Below, piece by piece: positions 54,826-62,992 of a stretch of DNA of 64,000 bases (its first letter is position 1; each line of letters begins with the position of its first letter). Where the stretch lies: the NCBI GenBank assembly GCA_963791625.1, contig CAWBTA010000006.1, positions 1,736,001 to 1,800,000 on the forward strand, in the 5' to 3' direction. The DNA is from JANMCE01 sp963791625 (GTDB taxonomy: Bacteria; Actinomycetota; Acidimicrobiia; Acidimicrobiales; Ilumatobacteraceae). The notes under the pieces were generated by a model. That model was not told where the DNA came from. It made no database searches and saw only the letters and a list, made by a program, of their open reading frames with translations. A program made the position numbers and the translations under genes.

Positions 54826-56073
54826 ATGAGAAGCCTTACGACAAGAATCCGTTGGTCGGCGGTCGGAGCCACCGCGGCACTCGTTCTGGGGGGAGGCGGC
54901 ATGCTTCAGGCTTCGGCATCGACGTCATCCAACGCGGGCGCATCCATGCTCGTTCCGGTCGTGCCCCAGCGAGTGTTCGACACGCGGGGAGCCACCGGTT
55001 CCGTTCACCCGCTTGCAGCCGGTGAGACCTACACGCTGTCGTTGGCAAGCTATCTGCCCCTGGACAGTACGGCGATTGCGGCCAACGTCACGGTGACCGA
55101 CGGCAGCACGGCCTCGTTCTTGACCGTCTTCCCGACCGGCAAACAACTACCGAAGTCGTCAAACATCAACTGGAAAGACAACAGCGCCGTTGCCAACCAG
55201 ATGACAGTTACCATCGGCAACGACCGCAGCATCAACCTGTTCAACTCCGTAGGCCGAGTCGATGTCATTATCGACCTGCAGGGCTACTACATCCCCGCAT
55301 CGGCGAGCGGCAGCGGACCGGCCGGACCCTCGGGACCCGCAGGAGCGGCCGGCGCGACGGGCCCTGCCGGACCGTCCGGCGCACGTGGTGCTGACGGTGC
55401 CGTCGGACCCAGCGGAGCGGTCGGACCCACTGGTGCAGCCGGTGCGCCTGGCGCCGTGGGGCCGATTGGGGCCACCGGTGCGAACGGCTTGGTCGGCCCG
55501 GCCGGGGCGACAGGTCCCATCGGGCCCGCGGGACTTGCGGGTACGGACGGCGCAACGGGTCCGACCGGACCGCAAGGTATCACCGGGCCGCAGGGTGTCC
55601 CCGGAGCAGCTGGTGCCAATGGACTGGAGCGACTCGGACGCGCCACCCTGTTCGCCCCAACCGATGACATCGCAGACGGCGCTGGCAACTACCCCAACCC
55701 GTCCAGTTCGTCGACGGCACTCAACCTCGGCGTCACGACGGTGCCCAACGGCTACTACCTGGCGTCGATGAGCACGACTCGCAACGTCGATGGATCCGAG
55801 TACGTCGCCGTCACCTGCTGGCTCAGCAACGGTACGGATGGGAACGGTGGCCTCTACCCCGGGGCCCTGCCGACGAACTTCATGGTCGAGCCCGACCATC
55901 AGGAGCTGCTGCGTGAGTCGCTGAGCCCCACCGTCATTCACGTCACGAACGGCGTCGTGCAGATCCGCTGCAGCCGCGCCGATTACGACGACGTAGCCAC
56001 AAGCGTCCTCATCACCGACGCCGAACTGAGCCTCATTCCGTTCGCGGCGGTCGTGACTCCCGACAACCTGTAG
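54826..56073 (+). CDS. Secreted collagen-like repeat protein
   Basis: 415 residues: signal peptide (about 1-32), a beta-rich N-terminal domain common in actinobacterial surface proteins (RVFDTRG ... NVTVTDGS ... SNINW ... VDVIIDLQGYY), then about 38 Gly-X-Y triplets (about 163-277, e.g. GPAGPSGPAGAAGATG), and a C-terminal globular domain of unknown type. Likely forms a trimeric rod at or outside the cell surface. ATG with GGGAG upstream. A strong terminator follows. Confidence 0.85.
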   Translation: MRSLTTRIRWSAVGATAALVLGGGGMLQASASTSSNAGASMLVPVVPQRVFDTRGATGSVHPLAAGETYTLSLASYLPLDSTAIAANVTVTDGSTASFLTVFPTGKQLPKSSNINWKDNSAVANQMTVTIGNDRSINLFNSVGRVDVIIDLQGYYIPASASGSGPAGPSGPAGAAGATGPAGPSGARGADGAVGPSGAVGPTGAAGAPGAVGPIGATGANGLVGPAGATGPIGPAGLAGTDGATGPTGPQGITGPQGVPGAAGANGLERLGRATLFAPTDDIADGAGNYPNPSSSSTALNLGVTTVPNGYYLASMSTTRNVDGSEYVAVTCWLSNGTDGNGGLYPGALPTNFMVEPDHQELLRESLSPTVIHVTNGVVQIRCSRADYDDVATSVLITDAELSLIPFAAVVTPDNL

Positions 56074-56088
56074 CCCCCAAACGAGCAG

Positions 56089-56121
56089 CGGCCGGAACGT
56101 TACCCCTCGACGTTCCGGCCG
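56089..56121. terminator. Bidirectional terminator
   Basis: 12-bp perfect stem CGGCCGGAACGT / ACGTTCCGGCCG with a 9-nt loop; ATCTCATTTT follows on the plus strand. Lies between the convergent collagen-like gene and etfA. Confidence 0.8.
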
Positions 56122-56151
56122 TATCTCATTTTGCTGCTTCGCGATCGAGCG

Positions 56152-57123
56152 TTAGCCGCGACGACGCTGAATCTCGGCGGTGATGGCGGGCACGATCTTG
56201 TGCAGGTCACCGAGCACGGCGTAGTCGGCCTTCACCACCATGTTGGCTTCCTTATCGGTGTTGATGGCGAGGATCTTCTTCGAAGCCATCGCTCCGACCC
56301 AGTGCTGAATCGCGCCGGAGATACCACAAGCGATGTAGATCTCGGGAGCGATGCGGGTGCCGGTCTGACCGACCTGATCGGTGTGAGGCCGCCATCCGTT
56401 GTTGGTCACGGCGCGGCTGCAACCCACAACTCCGCCGAGTAGGCCCGCAAGTTCTTCCAGCGGCGCGAACGCCTCGGGCGAGCCAACGCCGCGACCACCG
56501 CTCACGACGACCGGCGCCGTGGCGAGTGTGACACCGGCTGCGCGTTCTACCCGATCGCTGACGATGGAGCGAGCCAACGATGCATCAAGCTCAACGTTGA
56601 ACGGTGCCGCGGTGGCCGCCCCCGGCATGTCGGCTGGGGCCTCGTTGACCGCGTGATGGGCAACGGTGATGAGCTTGGTCTCAGCCGTCAACGACGACTT
56701 CTCCAGCAGCGATCCACCCCAGCGCACTCGCATCAGTTCCCAGGAACCGTTCGCACCAAGCACCTCGAGAGCGTTGGCCATGAAGGGAAGATCGAGACGG
56801 GCGGCGGCTTGGGCCAGCACCTCGTTGCCGCGATCGGTTCCGGTGGCCAGAACAACCGCCGGCGACAGGGTGCGGACCGCCTGCGCCAACGTTTCGCCCC
56901 ACGCTTCGGGACCGTAATCGCTCAGCATGTCGTGGTGGGCCTGATGCACGGTGGCGACACCGTGGGCGGCGAGAGATGCGGCCACACCGTCGGCCGCCGC
57001 ACCGATGGTGAGCGCGTGCAACGGTAACCCATGCGCGGCCGCAATAGCGCGGCCGAACGTGAGGGACTCTCCGCTGGCGGCAGACATCGTGCCGCGATCA
57101 TGTTCGATGACGACGAGCAACAT
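56152..57123 (-). CDS. etfA: Electron transfer flavoprotein alpha subunit
   Basis: 323 residues. C-terminal FAD-binding domain with VVVSGGRGVGS, GCSRAVTNNGW, QVGQTGTRIAPEIYIACGISGAIQHWVG in order (diagnostic). With EtfB it takes electrons from flavin dehydrogenases to the respiratory chain. It overlaps etfB by 1 bp; etfB in turn is 2 bp after the dehydrogenase gene, so the three are one operon and the ETF is dedicated to that dehydrogenase. Confidence 0.95.
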   Translation of the reverse strand: MLLVVIEHDRGTMSAASGESLTFGRAIAAAHGLPLHALTIGAAADGVAASLAAHGVATVHQAHHDMLSDYGPEAWGETLAQAVRTLSPAVVLATGTDRGNEVLAQAAARLDLPFMANALEVLGANGSWELMRVRWGGSLLEKSSLTAETKLITVAHHAVNEAPADMPGAATAAPFNVELDASLARSIVSDRVERAAGVTLATAPVVVSGGRGVGSPEAFAPLEELAGLLGGVVGCSRAVTNNGWRPHTDQVGQTGTRIAPEIYIACGISGAIQHWVGAMASKKILAINTDKEANMVVKADYAVLGDLHKIVPAITAEIQRRRG

Positions 57124-57887
57124 CAGAGCACTCCCAGTTCCTGCAGCATGTCGACAACCGCACCCGCAGCCTCGGGACCGGTGCCAAGGATGACGGTCTT
57201 GCTGGCCTGCTCAGCAGTCTGCTGGAGCGCCACCATCTGCTGACCACCCGGCGGGGCCGTGGGCGTGTACTGATCGACCTGCACCTTTTTCGAGTTCAGG
57301 CGACCCTTCATCGTTGGGTAGCGCGGAAGGTTGAGGCCTTCTTTGACGCCCAGCACGACGGGCATCGGCAAGGTGTAGACGTCGAGCCCGGCGTCGGACT
57401 CTCGACGGGCCTGCAACGAACCGTCGCCTACCTCGATACCCTTGATGCCGTTCACCATCGGACGGCCCAACGCGTAGGCAACCCGAACACCGACCTGGAA
57501 GCCGCCGGAATCGGCAGACTCGTTACCGAACAGGATGATGTCGAATGGCCCTTCGGCGCTCTCGATCGAAGAAATTGCATCTGCAATCGACGCGGCAGTG
57601 CGCTGCGGATCCCAGTCAGGCCCGTCGATCGGGAGCAGTACCGCCTTGTTGACGCCGAGGCTGGCGGCATAGCGAAGCTGCTCATCGGCCTCGGCCGGGC
57701 CGAGGGTGAGCACGGTGGACTCGCCACCGTGCTTCTCGATCAGCTGCACTGCTTCTTCCACTGCGCATTCCTCATGCGGGCTCATGGTGAACCCGAGGAA
57801 CGCGGTGTCGACCGCCTGCGCATCGGCCGTAATGGCAATACGCGCGCCGGGCGCCGGCACCCGCTTGATGCATACCAGCACGCGCAT
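57123..57887 (-). CDS. etfB: Electron transfer flavoprotein beta subunit
   Basis: 254 residues. Start VCIKRVPAPGARIAI and the signature block PMVNGIKGIEVGDG ... VKEGLNLPRYPTMKGRLNSKK identify EtfB. Binds AMP and docks on the dehydrogenase. Position directly after the dimethylglycine-dehydrogenase-like gene. Confidence 0.95.
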   Translation of the reverse strand: MRVLVCIKRVPAPGARIAITADAQAVDTAFLGFTMSPHEECAVEEAVQLIEKHGGESTVLTLGPAEADEQLRYAASLGVNKAVLLPIDGPDWDPQRTAASIADAISSIESAEGPFDIILFGNESADSGGFQVGVRVAYALGRPMVNGIKGIEVGDGSLQARRESDAGLDVYTLPMPVVLGVKEGLNLPRYPTMKGRLNSKKVQVDQYTPTAPPGGQQMVALQQTAEQASKTVILGTGPEAAGAVVDMLQELGVL

Positions 57888-57889
57888 GA

Positions 57890-60406
57890 TTACACCTTCA
57901 TTCTTGAGTCGTCGGGATCGAAGAGAGGCTTGGAGCCGACTCGGGCGACCGTGACCGGGAAGAGTTCGTTCATGTACATGACGGTGAGCTTGGTGCCTTC
58001 CACCGCGTGCTCCGGCGTGAGGTAGGCGTTCAGCAGATACTGACCCAACGACGGCGCGGCACCGGCCGTGGTGACGCGAGAGACGCGACCCTTGGCGTCG
58101 ACAATGCGCTCACCGTCGAGGGTGAGGATCGGCTCGTTGCCACCGGTCATGTAGCGGTTGATACCGGCCTTGCTCATGTGGCTGTCGACCGTGAGGGTGC
58201 ACAGGACGGCAACAACTTCGGCGTCACGAGCCTTCAGGTAGGCCGCCTTGCCGATGAAGTCAGCCGACTTCACCTTCGGGCGAGCCAGGCCGGCTTCGAC
58301 AGGTGTGTATTCGCTTTCGAGCTCTGCGCCCATGAGGCGGTAGCCCTTCTCGATACGACCGGTCAGGCCGTACACGCCGATACCGACGGGCACCACGTTG
58401 TGCTCCTGACCCGCAGCCCACAGCGTGTCCCAAAGGCGCAGGCCGTGCTCCATCTTGGTGTAAATCTCCCAGCCAAGATCACCGACGTACGACACGCGGA
58501 ACATGGTGCAGGGGATACCGTCGATCAGCACGTCGCGCACCGAGCCGTACGGGAAGCCTTCGTTCGACATGTCAGCATCGGTCAGACCCGACACCAGGTC
58601 ACGAGCCTTCGGGCCCCACACGCCAACGGTGCAGAGCGCGGTGGACATGTCGGTAAAGGTCACCGAACCGTCGGTGGGCATGTGGCGCTTGAACCAGTAC
58701 TTGTCCCGGCCACCGTCGAAGGCGCCGGTGACGACACGGAAGTGATCCTGACCGAGTCGCAGGATGGTGAGGTCGGCGCGGAACCCTCCGTCAGCGGTGA
58801 GCAACGGCGTGTACACCGAGCGGCCAACGGCCACGTCGACGTTATTCACGGCCATGAATTGCAAGAAGGCCATGGCGCCGGGGCCGGTGAAATCGAACTC
58901 GCAGAACGCGGTGAGGTCAACCATGCCGACGTTGTCACGCATGGCGAGGTGCTCGGCGTTGATGATGGGCGACCACCAGCGGGCATCCCACTCATGCGGG
59001 CGATCCTGGCACTGCTCGGCGTACTTCTCGACCAACGGTGCATTGGAGGCGTACCACTGCGGACGTTCCCAGCCACGGGCGTCGAAGAACGTCGCGCCGA
59101 GGGCTTCTTCACGGGGGAAGAACGGGCTGCGACGCATGTTGCGCTCGGTGGCCCACTGCTCACGCGGGTGCACAATGCCGTAGGTCTTGTTGAAGTGCTC
59201 GCCGCAGCGGGCGTAGATGTGGTGCTCGGTCTTCTCATGCTCGTAGAAGCGGCTGATGTCCGACGAGTGCGGCTCACAGATGTGCGGGTAGCCGTAGGTC
59301 ATCCACTCGGCAACGAGCTTGGCGATGCCGGGGCCTTCCTTGATCCACACGGCAGCAGCCGACCAGAGATTGCGCACTTCGACCGTCTCACCGAGCACCG
59401 GCATGGCGTCGGGCGTGAGCGAGAGCAGACCGTTGATGGCGTAGCGGATTTCGGCCGTCTCGAGGATCTCGGGCATGAGCTCGAGGGCCTGTTCCATCTG
59501 CGGATCGAAGTCCTCATAGGTCAGTGGCAGCTCGGTGGGTGACAGCGCGGAAGCTTCGTTCGACGGGATGTCATTCGGGTGCATGAAGATGGGGCGGTGG
59601 GCGTAGGAGCCGACTTCCATCGAGCCGGTGGACTGGCGCTCGTAACAGAACGTGTCCATGTCACGAACGATGGGGTAGGCCAGTTCCTTGCCCGACTTCT
59701 GCAGGATTTCGATGGGGCCGACGTCGGCCATCTGGTGCACGGCGGGCGTCAGCGGAATGTTGGCACCGGCCATGGCGGCGATGCGGGGGCTCCAGACGCC
59801 ACAGGCGATGACCACGTACTCGCACTCGATGCGACCCTTGTTGGTTACGACTGCGCTGATGGCACCGTCGGTGGTTTCCATCGACATCACTTCGGTGTTG
59901 GCGAACACCTGCAGCGCATCTTTCGCCTGCGCTTCTTCGCGAAGCAGCGTGCCCGCACGCAGCGAGTCAACGGCCGAGACCGACGGCGTGTAGAAGCCAC
60001 CGAGCAGGATCTTTTCGTTGATGAAGGGGACGAGTTCTTTGATTTCCTCAGGCGTGATGAGCTTGGAGGGGATGCCCCAGGCCTTGGCCGAGGTCATGCG
60101 GCGATTGAACTCCTCCATGCGCTCGGGCGTGCGGGCTACTTCAATGCCGCCGCACTCGGTGTTCACGCCAAGCTCCACGTACTGACGCTGCGAGTCGAGG
60201 GTGAGCAGCGCCATTTCCTTGTTGTGGTCAGTAGGGAAGATGAAGTTCGACGCGTGGCCGGTAGAGCCACCGGGGTTGGGCAGCGGGCCCTTGTCGATGA
60301 GGACCATATCGGTCCAGCCGAGGCGGGCCAGATGACCGACCAGACAGTTGCCAACGATGCCGGCGCCGATGATGACGCACTTGGCCTTGGTCGGAAATTC
60401 GCTCAC
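57890..60406 (-). CDS. Dimethylglycine-dehydrogenase-like flavoprotein with GcvT domains
   Basis: 838 residues: FAD domain (VIIGAGIVGNCLVGHL; GGSTGHASNF, with a His where the mammalian enzyme has its FAD-linked His), FAO_M, GcvT (about 430-700) and GcvT C-terminal domains. Oxidatively demethylates dimethylglycine or a similar N-methyl compound, forming methylene-THF, and reduces ETF encoded downstream. GTG start with AAGGGG 7 nt upstream. Distinct from the shorter paralogue at 31905-34344; substrate split between the two is unknown. Confidence 0.9.
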   Translation of the reverse strand: MSEFPTKAKCVIIGAGIVGNCLVGHLARLGWTDMVLIDKGPLPNPGGSTGHASNFIFPTDHNKEMALLTLDSQRQYVELGVNTECGGIEVARTPERMEEFNRRMTSAKAWGIPSKLITPEEIKELVPFINEKILLGGFYTPSVSAVDSLRAGTLLREEAQAKDALQVFANTEVMSMETTDGAISAVVTNKGRIECEYVVIACGVWSPRIAAMAGANIPLTPAVHQMADVGPIEILQKSGKELAYPIVRDMDTFCYERQSTGSMEVGSYAHRPIFMHPNDIPSNEASALSPTELPLTYEDFDPQMEQALELMPEILETAEIRYAINGLLSLTPDAMPVLGETVEVRNLWSAAAVWIKEGPGIAKLVAEWMTYGYPHICEPHSSDISRFYEHEKTEHHIYARCGEHFNKTYGIVHPREQWATERNMRRSPFFPREEALGATFFDARGWERPQWYASNAPLVEKYAEQCQDRPHEWDARWWSPIINAEHLAMRDNVGMVDLTAFCEFDFTGPGAMAFLQFMAVNNVDVAVGRSVYTPLLTADGGFRADLTILRLGQDHFRVVTGAFDGGRDKYWFKRHMPTDGSVTFTDMSTALCTVGVWGPKARDLVSGLTDADMSNEGFPYGSVRDVLIDGIPCTMFRVSYVGDLGWEIYTKMEHGLRLWDTLWAAGQEHNVVPVGIGVYGLTGRIEKGYRLMGAELESEYTPVEAGLARPKVKSADFIGKAAYLKARDAEVVAVLCTLTVDSHMSKAGINRYMTGGNEPILTLDGERIVDAKGRVSRVTTAGAAPSLGQYLLNAYLTPEHAVEGTKLTVMYMNELFPVTVARVGSKPLFDPDDSRMKV

Positions 60407-60467
60407 GTGTTACCCCTTGAAGAGACCGATTCGGTTATGTACACAAGATATATCAGGGGATAAGCTG
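60407..60467. promoter_or_regulatory. 61-bp divergent control region of the dehydrogenase-ETF operon and gntR
   Basis: Contains the AT-rich stretch TATGTACACAAGATATATC (60436-60454) between the SD sites of the two genes. It is the only place for both promoters, so the divergently encoded GntR protein almost certainly binds here. The core is an imperfect palindrome of GntR/FCD type. Confidence 0.6.
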
Positions 60468-61136
60468 CTGTCCATCGCATCGAACTCGCTCTCCGATGTC
60501 GCCTACGAGCGACTCAAACACGCCATCGTGTGCCTTGATCTGGCACCCGGTTCGGTCGTGCGCGAGGAGGAGTTGATCGAGCGTTCGAGCATTGGCCGCA
60601 CACCCGTTCGCGAGGCTATTCAACGCTTGCAGCGTGATCAGTTGGTGACGGTCCTCCCCCGCCAGGGTGTGATGGTCACCAACATCGACGTGGCCGAACT
60701 GCCGATCCTGTTCGAGACCCGCACCATTCTCGAGCCGTACGTGCATCGCCTCGCCGCGGTGCGGGGCACGACTGCTGATTGGGACGCAATGGACGCTGCA
60801 CTGAGTGCCGTCGAGACGCGCTCGGCCACCTGGACTGATCTGCTGGAAGCAGACCGCTTCTGTCACGAGCAGGTCTACAAAGCCGGCGCCAACCGCTTCC
60901 TTTTCCAGACGCTCGACATGCTCTACACCCAGTCAGAGCGCCTCTGGTACATGTACCTCAAAGACGGCGCCGACCTGCACGAGCCGCTGGTCGAGCACCG
61001 AGCCATCCTGAGTGCGCTTCGCGACGCCGACGGAGACAAAGCCGCCACCATGATCGAAGAACACATCCGCAGTTTCGAAGCCCAAACCCGCGCCGTCCTC
61101 TACGACCGCCTCCGCTCCCCCTTGGCCGGCTACTGA
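60468..61136 (+). CDS. GntR/FCD-family regulator, probable CTG start
   Basis: About 222 residues: winged helix-turn-helix (YERLKHAIVCLDLAPGSVV; RTPVREAIQRLQRDQLV) and an FCD ligand domain with the metal-binding His/Asp set (DRFCHEQVY, HRAILSALRDADGDKAATMIEEHI). The longer frame upstream is antisense to the dehydrogenase start. No ATG/GTG/TTG lies in frame downstream of that start, but CTG at 60468 has AGGGGA 7 nt upstream. Likely controls the divergent dehydrogenase-ETF operon, with a methylated amino acid as ligand. Confidence 0.8.
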   Translation: MSIASNSLSDVAYERLKHAIVCLDLAPGSVVREEELIERSSIGRTPVREAIQRLQRDQLVTVLPRQGVMVTNIDVAELPILFETRTILEPYVHRLAAVRGTTADWDAMDAALSAVETRSATWTDLLEADRFCHEQVYKAGANRFLFQTLDMLYTQSERLWYMYLKDGADLHEPLVEHRAILSALRDADGDKAATMIEEHIRSFEAQTRAVLYDRLRSPLAGY

Positions 61137-61141
61137 GATCG

Positions 61142-61693
61142 TTAGCGGGGGCGACGGTTGCGGCGGGTGGTGCGTGAGGAGCGGCGGGGATAGGCGGTCG
61201 GGTCGACGGCGAGGATCGGCTGAAGGTAGGTCTGGTCGTACCCGGGCTCGTCGGGGAAGCGGCCGTTGTCGTCGGACCAGAGCACCTGCAGAAGCTGCGG
61301 CACTGCGGGCAGGGTGCGGTCGTGGGCGTAGTGGCGAAGCCACAGCGCCATGCGACTGGCGTCATGCAGGAGCCACTCTGCTGGCACAGCCTGCAATCGA
61401 AGGGTGTGCGAGCCAATATCGATAGCGCAGCCGTCGCCGGCGTCCTCGCCTGACTGCCAGAGGTAATCGACCGTGCGGAACGCAACGCTGACCTGGCCCG
61501 GAGTGAGGCCCGCAACCAGCAATTCAGGCCGGCCCTGATCGTGAAAGCCAATGGTGTATGCCCATCGTTCGGACGACATGGTGCAGCGACAGCCGGGAGT
61601 GCTACAGCCGCCGTAGCCCACCGGGATACCGGTGTAGCCGAGGCGATCAACGTTGGTGGTTACGGTGTGAAGGAGCAGGTCGGCAGAAGTCAT
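61142..61693 (-). CDS. DUF4262 protein
   Basis: 183 residues of the actinobacterial DUF4262 family: GCRCTMSSERWAYTIGFHDQGRPELLVAGL is the family core (seen as CRC and WAYTIGF), followed by AVPAEWLL. C-terminal tail is Arg-rich. Soluble; function unknown. Its stop lies 5 bp from the gntR stop (convergent). Confidence 0.8.
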   Translation of the reverse strand: MTSADLLLHTVTTNVDRLGYTGIPVGYGGCSTPGCRCTMSSERWAYTIGFHDQGRPELLVAGLTPGQVSVAFRTVDYLWQSGEDAGDGCAIDIGSHTLRLQAVPAEWLLHDASRMALWLRHYAHDRTLPAVPQLLQVLWSDDNGRFPDEPGYDQTYLQPILAVDPTAYPRRSSRTTRRNRRPR

Positions 61694-61716
61694 GCCGTCA
61701 CTGTGACAGCGAGGTG

Positions 61717-62946
61717 TTACACAGTTCGTCGCCGTTCGTTCCGTGCTGCGAGATCGCTCACCGGCTGAGTGCGCACACGACGACCTTCGGCTGGGAACCG
61801 ATGACGGTAGACGTGCAGCAAAACGAAGCCCAGCACCGGGCCACCCGCCGCGACGGTGAACGCCGAAGAGAGGCCGCCACTACGGGCCACAGGAGCGAGC
61901 ACAAAGCCTCCGACGCCAGCGCCAACTTCGAAGAACATGCCGAAGCTCGACATGAGCGGAGCCCGATCGGCGGGGTCTTGCATCAGACGTAGCGCCAATG
62001 CGGACAGCGACGGAAACATGAAGGCAATGCCAAGCGCCATCACGATCGCACCCACGATGAGACCGGCGGCCGTCGTGGCCCAGCCGAGAACGAGCAGGCT
62101 CACCGTTACCAGGACCGCAGCACCCGATGCGCAACGCCGATGACCGAGGCGGTCGGGCAACTTCGCGCCGACCAGACGGATACCGAGCGACAGTCCGCTG
62201 TAGATCGTGAACAAGATCGCGGCGTTGCTCATCCCGATCTCATCGGCGCGCAGGGCAACGTAGTTGTTCCATGCACTCCAACCCAGCACGATCAAGCCGA
62301 GCGACAGACCCGGTAGGAGCGCGGCGGGGTGAAAGACTTCCTTGGCCCGCAGCCGGCCGCTCGTGTCGGCCAGCGGTGGCACCCACTCGCGCCGTATGAA
62401 CAGCCCGACCACCACGCACAACACCGATGACGCCGTCGGCACGATTGCTGCGGTGGCGAAGTGACCTGACCGGGACAGGCCTTCGGTAGCGAGCGGCCCG
62501 AGGCCCAACCCGAGGAACAACGCAACCGATGCCAACGAGACTGCCTCAGCCTGGCGATGATTGGGAGCCGTCACCGTCGACAGTGTGCTGAACGCTGTCC
62601 ACACCAACGCTTCCCCGATTGCGGCAAACACCCGGGACACGGTGAGCACGGTCAGGCTCGACACCCGCCACATGAGGCCGTAACCGACCACCGCCAGAAG
62701 GCCGCCCACGATGGCGAGGGCGCGAGCACCACGACGAGATACCAGTGACAGCAATGGTCGGCACAACACGGCAGCAACCGAGAACGCGGCGGCCAGCAGG
62801 CCGACGTCACCGCGGTTGCCGCCAAGACCATTGGTGACCAGCCTCGGTAGCAGCGGAATGGCCGCGCCGACGGCGAAATACATGAAGAACGTCAACAGGA
62901 AGCCCATCACGAATGGACGCGTGATGATCCGCCCGTCGCCATGCAT
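61717..62946 (-). CDS. MFS transporter
   Basis: 409 residues and about twelve transmembrane helices, drug/sugar-type MFS (FMYFAVGAAIPLLPRLV, SVAAVLCRPLLSLVSRRG as the motif-A loop, DRLGHRRC). The ATG at 62946 is used because the longer frame overlaps the upstream gene. Possibly co-transcribed with the other transporter upstream. Confidence 0.8.
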   Translation of the reverse strand: MHGDGRIITRPFVMGFLLTFFMYFAVGAAIPLLPRLVTNGLGGNRGDVGLLAAAFSVAAVLCRPLLSLVSRRGARALAIVGGLLAVVGYGLMWRVSSLTVLTVSRVFAAIGEALVWTAFSTLSTVTAPNHRQAEAVSLASVALFLGLGLGPLATEGLSRSGHFATAAIVPTASSVLCVVVGLFIRREWVPPLADTSGRLRAKEVFHPAALLPGLSLGLIVLGWSAWNNYVALRADEIGMSNAAILFTIYSGLSLGIRLVGAKLPDRLGHRRCASGAAVLVTVSLLVLGWATTAAGLIVGAIVMALGIAFMFPSLSALALRLMQDPADRAPLMSSFGMFFEVGAGVGGFVLAPVARSGGLSSAFTVAAGGPVLGFVLLHVYRHRFPAEGRRVRTQPVSDLAARNERRRTV

Positions 62947-62992
62947 GTTTCGAGGTTGCCACACCCATCGTGGTGGCTGCCACGTCACGGTT

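Noticed and set aside
58007..59542. 511-residue plus-strand ORF opposite the dehydrogenase
   Set aside because: His/Val/Gly-rich antisense frame with no motif; the minus strand is a full dehydrogenase.
62460..62500. Possible fourth copy of the ~50-bp repeat (GGTAGCGAGCGG)
   Set aside because: Only about 12 bases match, inside a well-conserved transporter coding region; chance similarity.
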